The notes: generated from the letters alone by a model not told the origin. A stretch of DNA of 64,000 nucleotides from Aquimarina sp. U1-2 (GCF_017897595.1 NZ_JAGKIK010000003.1:310001-374000), one strand, 5' to 3'; positions 16,105-25,817 are shown, counted from the first letter of the stretch. Numbers and translations: made by a program.

Positions 16105-16914
16105 CTAATTGTCGGTTTCTTTCATTCTGGTTACTAAGGCAACTTTGAGGGAATCAAGAAACTTAGCGTTGTCTTTATTTCTCGCCCGTATTTCTACAAA
16201 GGTGCGGTAAACATCGCCGAGCTCAATTTGAAGGATATGCTCAAAAGCCTTTGCCAGTTCCTTTATTTCACATTTTATTGCGCCAGAAGCAACTAGGGAA
16301 TAAATCAACTCAACAATGTCTGTTTTAGAGGCTAAACATTGAATGTCAAATTTTGAATCAATTGAATTTCCTTGCAGTGATTTAATTTTGTTCTCAATGA
16401 AGGCCACCATTCTGGTAGAAGCCTTGAATTCGGCCAAAAGCATATCTGCTGGGGTATTGAATTCAATATCAAAAAGATAATTATGTTCTTGATGTAAGAA
16501 GCCTTTGCTGTTTTCTTTTCGTGTGAAATAATACTCATCAAGATAAGAGTCGTTCATTTCAAGATAGTGGCCAAGGTCAATGTGTTTTAGGAAAAATGCA
16601 TTGCAATTATCAAGCTGTGTTGCATAGTAACTCAATTCTTGATTAACAGCGCCTTTTGGTAACTGCAGCTGCAGTTGTATGCGTTTTGTTTGATACACTA
16701 ACTCAGCAAGGGGAAGCTGCTTTAAATTCTTAAAAAAATTTATCTCATTACCAACAGTTTTGAAGCCTTTGGATACAACTTGCTTTCGCATGTTCGAAAG
16801 GCATTTTTGAGATAGTTGAATTACTCGTCTACGCAGATAAAGTGGCGCGTTTTGCTGAACCTTTAACTTACTAAGGTTGTCTTTAAAATCATCTGATAGT
16901 TTTTGATACAGCAT
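16105..16914 (-). CDS. rteC: RteC-family regulator (copy 1)
   Basis: A 269-residue protein of the RteC family, known from CTnDOT as the activator of the excision operon. Family hallmarks are the EINFFKNLKQLPLAELVY segment near residue 58 and HIDLGHYLEMNDSYLDEYYF near residue 115, with a helical C-terminal part carrying VELIYSLVASGAIK. A paralogue lies at 37088-37912. It is followed by a terminator and then by the excisionase operon on the same strand, so excisionase control is the obvious role. There are no RteA/RteB two-component genes nearby; a membrane LuxR-type gene takes their place. Confidence 0.88.
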   Translation of the reverse strand: MLYQKLSDDFKDNLSKLKVQQNAPLYLRRRVIQLSQKCLSNMRKQVVSKGFKTVGNEINFFKNLKQLPLAELVYQTKRIQLQLQLPKGAVNQELSYYATQLDNCNAFFLKHIDLGHYLEMNDSYLDEYYFTRKENSKGFLHQEHNYLFDIEFNTPADMLLAEFKASTRMVAFIENKIKSLQGNSIDSKFDIQCLASKTDIVELIYSLVASGAIKCEIKELAKAFEHILQIELGDVYRTFVEIRARNKDNAKFLDSLKVALVTRMKETDN

Positions 16915-16920
16915 GCTTCC

Positions 16921-16946
16921 GTAGGTTGAAAAGTCACAACCACTAC
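16921..16946 (-). promoter_or_regulatory. hairpin in the rteC1 leader
   Basis: On the minus strand GTAGTGGTTG (16946-16937) pairs with CAACCTAC (16928-16921), with a 2-nt bulge, ending 6 nt before the rteC start codon, with GGAAGC between stem and ATG. The second rteC has a stronger hairpin at the same place with unrelated sequence, suggesting translational control. Confidence 0.4.
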
Positions 16947-17112
16947 CAAAAGCTTGTTAACGTAAGTAGAACATCTTCAAGAAATAAATGAATTTCCGAT
17001 TGGTGTAAATGTGTCTTCCAATAGTGTCTGGTTAACTCTTTTCTTAGGTTCATTTTGAAAAGTTTAGGCCTATGAAGGTAATGTCATTTCTCGACTTTAA
17101 AGAATTGGAAAC

Positions 17113-17150
17113 GACGTAATTACTTACGTAGATAACGTATTTTCATACGT
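17113..17150. promoter_or_regulatory. paired ACGTA-N6-TACGT operator upstream of rteC1
   Basis: Two 16-bp palindromes, ACGTAATTACTTACGT and ACGTATTTTCATACGT, with starts exactly 21 bp apart. The same two-site layout recurs without gaps at 38105-38142 upstream of rteC2. It lies 22 bp after the LuxR-type gene stop and about 200 bp before rteC, so it is a strong candidate binding site for that LuxR-type regulator. Confidence 0.68.
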
Positions 17151-17171
17151 TTCCATTTTATATAAAGTTTT

Positions 17172-18089
17172 TTACTTCCGTTTGGGATGAAATTTTTTGA
17201 GGAATTCGGTTCGGTTTTTCACACCTGTTTTCTTGAAAATATTTGAAGCGTGTTTTGATACAGTCCTTTCGGCAATATAGAAGTTTTCCCCTATTTCCTT
17301 ATACGACCTTCGGCTGAGAATTGATATAGCTATCTCTATTTCCCTTCGGGTGAGGTTTTCATAAACCAGTTTAGTGCCGTAGGATTTTCCTGTGTTTCCT
17401 TTTTGAAGCGAGAAAACGCCATAAAGTTTATTCCTGTTTTCAAGAAAATACAGATAGCGGTCTATCTCAATAGCCGTAATGGCATAAAACGCACTGTTCA
17501 TCACGGTAAAAGTTAACCACTGATAGTCGCCAAAAAGGGTCAATACAGGCAATAGAACTATACTTACAGCGCAAAGCATTGATAGTTGATATCTTCTTAC
17601 CATAAATGAGTTTGTTTTGGGTATTCGCTTTACATGTTCCCTGAAAGCCCACAGAAAATAAAACGCCATCCCTGCCACAGGGATAGTAAAGCATGCCCTT
17701 GCGATAGTAATGGAATTGGTGATGTAAAATGGCAACAAATACAGAAAGACAAAGCTACCAGCCATCAAAAGAATAATCTTTTTGATTGAGAGATATGCTG
17801 TGGTCATAACAATGTCAAATTCCATGTAGAGATAGTAGGCCATATACACACAAAGCCAAATTGCAATGCCATAGTTTATGATATACTGAAGAATTAAGGG
17901 ACCGGGAAAATTAGTAATTGGCAAGAAGCCGCCACTAAGATTATAGGCAATGAACAAACCACCAAGGTTTATATACCGTCTGATGGAACCCTGTTTCAAT
18001 TGACTTCCTTTTAAAATCGCAAATAACACAATGAAAACATCTATCAACAGATAGAAAAAGGTCGTCCAATGTATTGTTGTGCCGAACAT
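17172..18089 (-). CDS. multi-pass membrane LuxR-type transcription regulator (copy 1)
   Basis: A 305-residue one-component regulator. The first 210 residues contain about seven hydrophobic helices. The conserved segment NLSGGFLPITNFPGPLILQY near residue 55 is shared with the paralogue at 38153 and could form a ligand site. A short cytoplasmic linker leads to a C-terminal LuxR/GerE helix-turn-helix from about residue 245: LTRREIEIAISILSRRSYKE, then YIAERTVSKHASNIFKKTGV. It starts 5 nt after the asparaginase-like gene and lies upstream of rteC, where CTnDOT has the sensor RteA and activator RteB. I infer that it senses a small molecule in the membrane or periplasm and activates rteC. Confidence 0.8.
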   Translation of the reverse strand: MFGTTIHWTTFFYLLIDVFIVLFAILKGSQLKQGSIRRYINLGGLFIAYNLSGGFLPITNFPGPLILQYIINYGIAIWLCVYMAYYLYMEFDIVMTTAYLSIKKIILLMAGSFVFLYLLPFYITNSITIARACFTIPVAGMAFYFLWAFREHVKRIPKTNSFMVRRYQLSMLCAVSIVLLPVLTLFGDYQWLTFTVMNSAFYAITAIEIDRYLYFLENRNKLYGVFSLQKGNTGKSYGTKLVYENLTRREIEIAISILSRRSYKEIGENFYIAERTVSKHASNIFKKTGVKNRTEFLKKFHPKRK

Positions 18090-18094
18090 GAGCC

Positions 18095-18583
18095 TTAGTT
18101 TGCATGAGATTGAAATTTGTTGATTGCCAAATTTTTATGAACCTTGTTCCATTGAAATATTTCGCCATTCATAGCGATGTACACTGCTGGACTAAGAAAC
18201 TGCAGTGCGCCTATCGCATAACCCAAATTAAAGGGTGCATCTGATTCTTTTTCATTCCCGAAAATGAAAGACCCTACTAAAACAATGGTCTTCTTTAGAT
18301 TTTGATTACCAAGATATGCGGCAGTATCTATCATGGTATAGGTGCCATGGGTAACCAGAATTTTATCAGACTTAGACACCAGAATTTGCTCACTGATTTT
18401 CAATCGGTCGTTTTCAGTGATTTCTCGGCTGTCCTTTTTAAAAAGAGATTTCATGGTGTATTCAAAATTCACATTAGCTGCTATTAAAAAGTCTGAAATG
18501 GAAATTTTGGTTCTTCCAATATTCTGGTTTCGAGAATTGTCATAGCCTTCGATTGTGCCACCAGTTGTAATAATGTTTATCAT
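18095..18583 (-). CDS. half-size asparaginase-domain protein (copy 1)
   Basis: A 162-residue protein equal to the N-terminal domain of type I/II L-asparaginases (normally about 330 residues). Motifs seen: ITTGGTIEG with T10 at the nucleophile position, KKDSREIT with S52 at the substrate-serine position, and VTHGTYTM with T81 conserved but Tyr82 where asparaginases have the substrate-binding Asp. The paralogue at 39077 has the same numbering and the same Tyr. The C-terminal domain is absent. I chose ATG 18583 because it matches the paralogue; an in-frame ATG at 18616 would add 11 residues. It is 5 nt before the membrane LuxR gene, suggesting that it makes, destroys or binds the signal. Confidence 0.72.
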   Translation of the reverse strand: MINIITTGGTIEGYDNSRNQNIGRTKISISDFLIAANVNFEYTMKSLFKKDSREITENDRLKISEQILVSKSDKILVTHGTYTMIDTAAYLGNQNLKKTIVLVGSFIFGNEKESDAPFNLGYAIGALQFLSPAVYIAMNGEIFQWNKVHKNLAINKFQSHAN

Positions 18584-18623
18584 CGCTTCACCATTTTTAA
18601 ATATTAGCCTTTTCATAGTTATA

Positions 18624-19178
18624 TCAGTAATGGGCAGTAGGCGCATTGCTGTGCTTGGTTAGAAATAGGGCCATATGAAGATGAAGGGCTTTTCCAAACA
18701 TAGGAGTGCCTTCCTCATTGTGATGGTTCCAATCCAATCCAAAATCAAAGCGATTAATTTGTACAGTTAGTTCAAATCCTATGGTATGGTTTGCATCGAT
18801 TCCTTTTGCCATGCCGTTGTATCGAGTGGTCAGATATACAAGTTGTTTGTGGTTTTTAATGCTCAAATTACCAGGTATGATATAGTGAACATCATCAATA
18901 GGTTCCATCCTTTTGCCTTTGAATGTAAAAACAGGACATATATTGGTATTAAAAAAGGTTCTTGATTTCAAGAATTTATCTCGTAGCGGATAATTGGTGT
19001 CAATACTGTCGAGGCATCCTTCAAACGCCAATTGGCATTTATCAAAGGAATCAGGTTCGTCTTGAATCAATTGTCCTTTAAATTCTCTAATTATTCCTCT
19101 GATTAGCCCAATCCCAACATAATCAACGCTAAAGCTAATATTTGAGTGGTTTTTGTCAATGTTCCATACGTATGGCAT
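18624..19178 (-). CDS. YceI-like lipocalin-fold protein
   Basis: A 184-residue YceI-family protein: YVWNIDKNHSNISFSVDYVG at the N-terminus, a central LRDKFLKSRTFFNTNICPVF segment and a C-terminal INRFDFGLDWN are the usual family marks. YceI proteins bind isoprenoid or amphiphilic molecules in a beta-barrel. No signal peptide is visible, so it is probably cytoplasmic. I start at the ATG at 19178; a TTG at 19211 would add 11 residues. It heads the YceI, asparaginase-like, LuxR, rteC run on the minus strand; the second module lacks it. Confidence 0.75.
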   Translation of the reverse strand: MPYVWNIDKNHSNISFSVDYVGIGLIRGIIREFKGQLIQDEPDSFDKCQLAFEGCLDSIDTNYPLRDKFLKSRTFFNTNICPVFTFKGKRMEPIDDVHYIIPGNLSIKNHKQLVYLTTRYNGMAKGIDANHTIGFELTVQINRFDFGLDWNHHNEEGTPMFGKALHLHMALFLTKHSNAPTAHY

Positions 19179-19742
19179 AACCTGGGTCTTTAAATGAATT
19201 GATTCCTGCAATCAAAACTTTTAAGCATGCAGTAATGAAATCCCATGCCAACGAATTTGAACGCGATTCAAAGAATACATCTAAGGTAGGTATTATGTGA
19301 AGCTGACTATTTCATCTATCAAAGTAATTATGTTACTTTTCAAAGTAAAACACCTTGATTAAATATACGTTAGAAAAAAATTAGTACTAAAAATATAATT
19401 CAATCGTATTCCAAATATCATTTTGGATTTGACAAATAAGGATTCTGTCAGAAACTGTGAAAGGTTGAAAGGTATTGCGCAAATGAAGCTTCCTTTGTCT
19501 TTCGAAAGATTTTAAAAATCAACTAAGCTTATTTCATTAATAACATAACATCTGTGTTGAAGCTTTTAGTCAAGAAACTCTAAAGTAAAACTAGTTTTGA
19601 AGTTGAAACGATTTTATCTCAGCAGCATATTGATATTATGAACGTAAATAAAGTTGCGATAAACACTATATAAACTCATCTCAAATCGTTTTGATTTTAA
19701 CATGGTGAGGTAGGAAGTAGGTTCAATGCATGTAAAAATCTT
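19179..19742. other. intergenic region with an AAAGTAA/TTACTTT inverted repeat
   Basis: About 560 bp without a gene. The only structure I see is AAAGTAA (19321-19327), TTACTTT (19333-19339) and AAAGTAA (19342-19348), which can pair in two ways and lies about 145-170 bp upstream of the YceI start. It could be an activator site. No good TAnnTTTG or -24/-12 promoter was found. Confidence 0.35.
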
Positions 19743-21869
19743 TTATTCAGGTTTTAGGATAACTTTTTTCTCAATCCCCAATTTCTTCATTCTAGCAAAC
19801 AACGTCTTATCATTCATTCCTAAAATTGTTGCCGTACCTTTGGGACCACTGACTCTCCAATCGGTATGGTTTAAGACTTTTACGATATAACTTTTTTGCA
19901 TATCGTCAAGAGGTTTAAAGTCATTAGAAGTATCAAGACCATTTTGCTTAGGCATCCAATGTCCTGGTTTTAGGGTAGTGCCATTTTCAATAATCACTGC
20001 ACGTTCTATAAGATTTTCTAGTTCTCTGATGTTTCCGGGAAAGCTGTAATCCATCAAGAGTTCGATAGTTTGTTTTGAGATACGTCTAAAGCTTTTTCCA
20101 ATTTTACTCGAGTACTTTTCTAAAAAGAACTGTGCCAACAATGGTATGTCTTCTTTGCGCTCACGTAAAGGGATGTTATGAATTGGAAAAACATTAAGGC
20201 GATAGTATAAATCTTCCCTAAACGTTCCCTTTCTCACCATGTCTTCTAATCGGCGATTGGTTGCCGCAATCACTCTTACATCAACTTTTATAGTTTTTGT
20301 AGCCCCAAGTTCGTCAAATTCGCCTTCTTGTAGCACTCGTAATAGCTTAGGTTGTAATTCCACAGGAACCTCACCTATTTCATCAAGGAATATAGTACCA
20401 CCATCGGCTTGAGTGAATTTACCCACCTTATCTGCAACCGCACCAGTAAACGCCCCTTTTTTATGACCGAACAACTCACTTTCAATGAGCTCTTTGGGTA
20501 ATGTTGCACAATTAACTTTTATAAGGGGTCTTTTATTTCTGGAACTATTGAGGTGTACCGCGCTGGCCAGTAATTCTTTTCCCGTACCAGATTCACCAGT
20601 GATAAGCACGGTTGCATTGGTAACAGCGACTTGAGTGACTTGTGTAAGGACGCGGCTATAAGCCTCACTTTGACAGATAATGTTGTCCAGATTAATTTTT
20701 TTACTTACTTCTTCTCTCAGATATTGGTTGTCTATTTCCAGCTCATTTTTTAATTCAGACAATTCGTCTAAGGCAATGCGTAATTGTCTCTCGCGTTCTT
20801 TGATAAGCGTTACATCTCTTACAACGGCACAATTAATATCTTCACCTTCATAAATAAGATGATTAGCAACAATATCGGCTGGAAAACTGGCACCATCTTT
20901 TCTCGTGATTTCCCGCTGTAATTGCACAGCACCTTTGGCTTTAATTTCATCGAAATGCTCATGCCACCATTCTTTTGTAATTCTCGGGTCTAGGTCATAA
21001 ATGTAAAAGCTATCGAGCTCTTTCCTTGAAAAGCCCAAAACTTTTGAAACCGAATCGCTGTAATGCAATAGTTTTCCGGCTCTGTTATAGAGATAGACCA
21101 AATCTTCGGCGTTATCTATGATTTCCTTGAAGAATTGTAGGTTATTGTTTTTTTGAACCTGCTCGGTCACATCTTGATAAGTACCAATGATATTGTAAAT
21201 CTTGGATTTGCTCAAGATAGGGTCAGCTATGCACCTGATGTAACGCTTTTCGTTTTTAGAATCTTTTATGGTCAGGATTTCGTCATAAGAAGCAGCCTTT
21301 CTCATAGCGTTACTGAGTAAAGCTTTCAGTGTTTCTGATTCTTCAAATCTGTGAATGATGTTTTTAGGCAAAAAATCGTCTTTATCTTCTGTGTTAAACA
21401 ATTTCAGGCACTGTTCCGTCACAATAATGCTACCGTCTTGAAGGTTGAGTTTCCATCCGCCAGCTTTGGTCATTCTCTGGGAATGTGATAATAAATTGCT
21501 ATAAAAACTCGATTCGCTAATATCATTTACAATAGCACAGACGAGTTCATTTCCATTATTTGAGAAAAATTGGGCAAAAACCTCTACTTCGTAGTACTTC
21601 CCCTTTTTTGTTTGATGGACGGATTTAAAATGGTCGATGCCGTTTTCCTTGACTTTTTTCCAATGTTGTTCCCAAATTTCTGGTGTGACTGTCGGATTGA
21701 TATTAAAAACTTTGAGTCTTTTGATTTCAGCCAGTTTATAGCCTAAACGCTTGCAGAATCTATCATTGCCGTAAATGATATTGCCAGCTTCATCCATCCA
21801 CATGATTTTATAGGGAAGGTGTTTCACTTGCCAATCAAATGGGCTATTGGAAAAGTCTTTGTCCGTCAT
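19743..21869 (-). CDS. PAS-domain sigma-54-dependent activator
   Basis: A 708-residue enhancer-binding protein. Residues about 10-370 contain three PAS-like modules ([20 protein letters not shown] in the first, [20 protein letters not shown] in the third), a coiled coil follows to about 400, then the AAA+ domain: [15 protein letters not shown] (Walker A), GAFTGA intact, [11 protein letters not shown] (Walker B). A Fis-type helix-turn-helix ends the protein ([18 protein letters not shown]). No phosphorylatable receiver domain is present; it would sense a ligand or redox cue through PAS. I start at ATG 21869 instead of an upstream TTG. It is on the same strand as the next sigma-54 regulator, about 110 bp downstream of it. 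Confidence 0.87.
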   Translation of the reverse strand: MTDKDFSNSPFDWQVKHLPYKIMWMDEAGNIIYGNDRFCKRLGYKLAEIKRLKVFNINPTVTPEIWEQHWKKVKENGIDHFKSVHQTKKGKYYEVEVFAQFFSNNGNELVCAIVNDISESSFYSNLLSHSQRMTKAGGWKLNLQDGSIIVTEQCLKLFNTEDKDDFLPKNIIHRFEESETLKALLSNAMRKAASYDEILTIKDSKNEKRYIRCIADPILSKSKIYNIIGTYQDVTEQVQKNNNLQFFKEIIDNAEDLVYLYNRAGKLLHYSDSVSKVLGFSRKELDSFYIYDLDPRITKEWWHEHFDEIKAKGAVQLQREITRKDGASFPADIVANHLIYEGEDINCAVVRDVTLIKERERQLRIALDELSELKNELEIDNQYLREEVSKKINLDNIICQSEAYSRVLTQVTQVAVTNATVLITGESGTGKELLASAVHLNSSRNKRPLIKVNCATLPKELIESELFGHKKGAFTGAVADKVGKFTQADGGTIFLDEIGEVPVELQPKLLRVLQEGEFDELGATKTIKVDVRVIAATNRRLEDMVRKGTFREDLYYRLNVFPIHNIPLRERKEDIPLLAQFFLEKYSSKIGKSFRRISKQTIELLMDYSFPGNIRELENLIERAVIIENGTTLKPGHWMPKQNGLDTSNDFKPLDDMQKSYIVKVLNHTDWRVSGPKGTATILGMNDKTLFARMKKLGIEKKVILKPE

Positions 21870-21979
21870 ATTTAAAAAATATATCGGCAAACAAAGTACA
21901 ATTATTATTTCTCAAATAATAGAAATAATTGAAAAATGAAAACAAAAGGCTAAGTATTCTTTTCGCTATGTGAAGGATA

Positions 21980-24900
21980 TTAATTCTCGCTTGAATCCCG
22001 ACTAATTCCAAGCCGCTTCATCCGAGACTCTAAAGTAGATGGCGGCATCCCTAAAAGCCGAGCGGCACCACCTTTACCGCTTACGCGCCATTTGGTCTTT
22101 TCCAGTACTTTTTCCAAATAGGCCTTTTCCAATCTGTCTTTTTCTTGTTTGATACTATCTATGTCAAAATTTTCGTCAATAGGTAATAAATCAACACCGC
22201 TGGTTGGCGATTGCCTTGAGAAGTAATTTTCATAGTTGGGAATGTTGCTTCTGCCCGGATAAACCTCTAAAATTTTGCCCTTTTGTGAGATGATAGACTG
22301 TTCGATTAAATTTTGCAACTCCCTGACGTTTCCAGGCCAGTCGTAACTATCAAACCGTGTTAAAGTATTTTGAGCAAAGCCTCTAAAGGGTAGGCCAAAC
22401 TTCTCTGAAATCTGTCGTGCAAAAAAATCTGCCAATAGACGGATATCCTCACCACGACTGCGCAGTGGTGGTACGATGATGGGATAGGTGTTCAATCGGT
22501 AAAAAAGGTCAGCTCTGAATTTACCGTTTGCTACCTCTTCTTCGAGATTTCTGTTTGTAGCTGCTATGACCCTAAAATCCAGTTTTAAAGTCTCATTGCT
22601 ACCTAATCGTTCCACTTCTCGCTCTTGTAGCACCCGCAACAGTTTTGTTTGCAATTCTAGAGGCATTTCACCGATTTCATCTAAAAAGATGGTGCCTTTG
22701 TGCGCCAGTTCAAACTTACCTACACGACGTTGCACCGCCCCAGTAAAAGCCCCTTTTTCATGGCCAAATAACTCGGACTCTACAATTTGGGAAGGTATGG
22801 CCGCACAATTGACCTTAACCAAAATATGGTCTTTGCGTTTTGATTTGTCATGAAGCGCCCTTGCAATCAACTCTTTTCCCGTACCCGTTTCGCCCAACAG
22901 CAATACTGTAGCATCTAAGGTGGCAACCTCTGAGATGTTCTTAAAAATCGTCTGCATGGCCGGACTATTGCCAACCATTTTTTCAAAATCGTATTGCTGT
23001 ACCACTTCCTTTTCTAAATAGGCGCGCTCTTGTCGTAGTTGACCGTTCAGGGATAGCAATTCCTCATAGTCCAATGATTTTTCGAGGGACTGTGATAAGG
23101 AAGGGGCAATACGATTAAAGCTTTCAATATGTTGCTTATTGTAAATGTGCGACTGTTTGCTGTTGATGAACATATAGAAAGCTTTGTCTTTAACCGGCAT
23201 TTTGACCGCAAGCACACTTTTCAGCTTGAACTTATCTAAAGCCGCTTTTCTGATGGTATTTACTGTTTTGCCCTTATCGAGCATCTCTTTCACCTCTTGA
23301 ATAAAGGGCATTTGTTTGTCCTCATCTGCCTGTACCTCATTAAAAATCTTAATGTCCAAATTGGTGATTTTTAGAAAGTCGAGCAGCGAAACTTTTCTGT
23401 ATTCATCAAAGCCTATTCGCTCAAAACCAGTAGAAAGGGCGACCATTTCTTCTTTTTCATAATAGAAGCCGATAAAGTCCCAAGGAAAAAGCTTTTCCAG
23501 AGCTAATGCGAATTTTCTTTGGCGTACTTCCCAATCGGTTTCTTTGTTAAGACTTTCAATCAATGAAATCTGTACGCTTTTTTCCAGGTTACGTTGCTCT
23601 ATTTCCTCGTTGGCCAATACGTTGCTGAGCGCCACAGCAAGTTGGTTGGCAATGGCACTAAACAAAGGAATGTCTTTTTCAGAATAGAAATCGCCTTGCT
23701 TGCTATTGAAAGCAAGCATCCCTATTTTTCCCCCCTGATAGACCAATGGACCGCCAAAAACTTGCTTGAGCCCATCTTTTTCCATATAAGGATAAAAAGG
23801 GTGGCCAGGGAAACGCTCCATTAACTCTTGCAGCGAGATGGCGACAGGACCATTTTGAATGAAAAAGTCTACCGATTCATCGTGTGGCAGGTAATCAGCA
23901 ATACCTTGTTCTCGAATTTCATCGGCGTAATGAGAGCCTTCCAACGCACCGGTAATTGCCAAATCTCGATGGTATTGGCCACTCTCATTCAAATTAAACA
24001 AGCCAAAATCATCAAATTTAACAAGGGGTTGAATGCGGTTAAAAATAACATTAAGCAATTCTTTTCTGCCTTTTATTCTGGCCACAGACTCACTAATACT
24101 AAGAAGCGTTTCTTTAAATGTTTTTTCTTCCACCAGTTGCTCGTTGGCGATGATGTTACTCAAAGCCACACTCATCTGGTCGGTGATGGACTTGAAAAGC
24201 GAGAGCTGCCGGTCAAAAGCATTTTCTTGTTTGTTCCAGAAATAAAGTAATCCAATAGTTTGGTCACCTTGTTTGAGCGGACCAGCAATAACCTGCTTGA
24301 AAGGCACTTTTTTGCTGTACTTAAAATGAGGATGTTCAAATTGCTCGTAAAGTGTTTCAGTAGAAATTATTATGGTCTCTTGTGCTACTTTTTTTGAAAG
24401 CTCGCTTAAGGGCAACCAACCTAGAATTTCGGCATCATGAATTTCCTGGCTGGGAACCGAGATATCGTAGCTGTAATCTACAATAAGGTCGCGTTCTTGT
24501 TGATTTTCAAAATCCAGATGAAACAATCCCGCTTCATCAAAGTGGAAGACTTTCTGCAATTTGTCAAAAATGGCACGAACGAGTTCAGGGCCGTTAGTAA
24601 TATTGGCGATGGATTCGGTAACGGCCAGTAGGTCTTCGGTTTTTTGTTTTTCTTCCACCAGTTGCTCGTTGGCGATGATGTTACTCAAGGCCACACTCAT
24701 TTGGTCAGTAATGGATTTAAAGAGGGATAGCTGCCGGTCAAATGCCTTTTCCTGTTTGCTCCAGAAGTAAAGTAATCCAATGGTTTGGTTGCCTTGTTTA
24801 AGTGGGCCAGCTATAATTTGCCTAAAAGGCACATTTTTGGTGTATTTAAAATGGGGATGTTCAAATTGTTGATAGAGCATTTCAGCAGAAATGACCACGA

Positions 24901-25720
24901 TTTTATTGGCTACCTTTTTAGAAAGCTCGGTTAATGGTAACCAACCAATAATCTCTGCATCCTGAATTTCTTGGTTTGAACCAGAAGTATCGTAACTGTA
25001 ATCTACAATGAGGTCACGTTCTTGATGATTGTCAAAATCTAAATGAAATAAACCCGCTTCATCAAAGGGGAAGACTTTCTGCAATTTGTCAAAAATGGCG
25101 CGTACTAGTTCAGGGCCGGTATTGATATTTGCAATAGACTCTGTGATGTTAAGTAGTTTTTCTGTCTTTTGTTTTTCTTCTACTAGTTGTTCATTCGCCA
25201 ATACGTTACCCAAGGCTACTGCTACCTGGTCAGCAATGGCCTGGAAGAGGGTGAAGTCTTTTTCTGAAAAGCGATTTTCCGCTTTTGATAAAAAACAGAG
25301 TAACCCAATTTTTTTGTCGCCTATGTATAAGGCACCAGCAATGATTTGCGTGAGACCTCGTTCAAGCATTAATTTCCACTGTTCATTCGGGTAAATTTTA
25401 GACTGTTCCTTAACATCAAATAAATTGGACTTTTCAACGTATATCCAAGCATCCTTTTCACTACCTGAATAAGGCCACGGTCCCAACAATTGTTTGCGCG
25501 GTAAATCATCCTGCAAATCATCAAGGCTTCCTTCATCCAAAAGCTCGTAGAATAGGTCTTGTTCATCGTCAATTACAAATAGACCTGCCGTGTCAAACGG
25601 GAAGATGGTTTTTATCTCATTAAATATGACACGTAGCAACGCTTTACGGTCACGCGCTCTGACTAACGCCTGTGTAATTTTTAAAAGACTGGTATTTATG
25701 TCTGGTTTGTTTTGGCTCAT
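21980..25720 (-). CDS. multi-GAF sigma-54-dependent activator
   Basis: A 1246-residue enhancer-binding protein. It has four GAF domains at about residues 15-180, 190-355, 365-530 and 540-715, then a fifth, more diverged GAF-like block to about 890. The AAA+ domain follows with GETGTGKELIARALH, GAFTGA and [11 protein letters not shown], then a Fis-type helix-turn-helix (TKWRVSGKGGAARLLGMPPS). GAF 2 and 3 are close tandem copies at 175-residue spacing. GAF domains often bind phenolics, nucleotides or redox ligands. It is divergent from an AraC gene at 26000 and probably shares its control region, which holds an imperfect inverted repeat. Confidence 0.88.
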   Translation of the reverse strand: MSQNKPDINTSLLKITQALVRARDRKALLRVIFNEIKTIFPFDTAGLFVIDDEQDLFYELLDEGSLDDLQDDLPRKQLLGPWPYSGSEKDAWIYVEKSNLFDVKEQSKIYPNEQWKLMLERGLTQIIAGALYIGDKKIGLLCFLSKAENRFSEKDFTLFQAIADQVAVALGNVLANEQLVEEKQKTEKLLNITESIANINTGPELVRAIFDKLQKVFPFDEAGLFHLDFDNHQERDLIVDYSYDTSGSNQEIQDAEIIGWLPLTELSKKVANKIVVISAEMLYQQFEHPHFKYTKNVPFRQIIAGPLKQGNQTIGLLYFWSKQEKAFDRQLSLFKSITDQMSVALSNIIANEQLVEEKQKTEDLLAVTESIANITNGPELVRAIFDKLQKVFHFDEAGLFHLDFENQQERDLIVDYSYDISVPSQEIHDAEILGWLPLSELSKKVAQETIIISTETLYEQFEHPHFKYSKKVPFKQVIAGPLKQGDQTIGLLYFWNKQENAFDRQLSLFKSITDQMSVALSNIIANEQLVEEKTFKETLLSISESVARIKGRKELLNVIFNRIQPLVKFDDFGLFNLNESGQYHRDLAITGALEGSHYADEIREQGIADYLPHDESVDFFIQNGPVAISLQELMERFPGHPFYPYMEKDGLKQVFGGPLVYQGGKIGMLAFNSKQGDFYSEKDIPLFSAIANQLAVALSNVLANEEIEQRNLEKSVQISLIESLNKETDWEVRQRKFALALEKLFPWDFIGFYYEKEEMVALSTGFERIGFDEYRKVSLLDFLKITNLDIKIFNEVQADEDKQMPFIQEVKEMLDKGKTVNTIRKAALDKFKLKSVLAVKMPVKDKAFYMFINSKQSHIYNKQHIESFNRIAPSLSQSLEKSLDYEELLSLNGQLRQERAYLEKEVVQQYDFEKMVGNSPAMQTIFKNISEVATLDATVLLLGETGTGKELIARALHDKSKRKDHILVKVNCAAIPSQIVESELFGHEKGAFTGAVQRRVGKFELAHKGTIFLDEIGEMPLELQTKLLRVLQEREVERLGSNETLKLDFRVIAATNRNLEEEVANGKFRADLFYRLNTYPIIVPPLRSRGEDIRLLADFFARQISEKFGLPFRGFAQNTLTRFDSYDWPGNVRELQNLIEQSIISQKGKILEVYPGRSNIPNYENYFSRQSPTSGVDLLPIDENFDIDSIKQEKDRLEKAYLEKVLEKTKWRVSGKGGAARLLGMPPSTLESRMKRLGISRDSSEN
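24131..25180 (-). repeat. tandem duplication of a 525-bp GAF-domain unit
   Basis: Two in-frame units, boundaries near 24131, 24656 and 25181, each encode one GAF domain with its linker (NEQLVEEKQKTE and RQLSLFKSITDQMSVALSN in both). The DNA is close to identical over long stretches, for example around 24140 and 24665. This points to a recent unequal crossover within the gene. Such repeats can also collapse in assembly. Confidence 0.8.
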
Positions 25721-25817
25721 TTCTAATTCAATTTATAGCCTGATTCAAGCTGTGGTAGGGATGCCATTGCTTTGAAAATAAGCCTGCCTTACAAAAATAA
25801 TAAAACAACTCATAAAA

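Noticed and set aside
24131-25180. CRISPR-like or transposon repeat
   Set aside because: The repeats are in-frame GAF coding units of 525 bp.
22566-25394. Several plus-strand ORFs of 70-140 codons opposite the multi-GAF gene
   Set aside because: They are antisense shadows that repeat with the 525-bp GAF units and have Ser/Phe-rich, non-protein-like composition.
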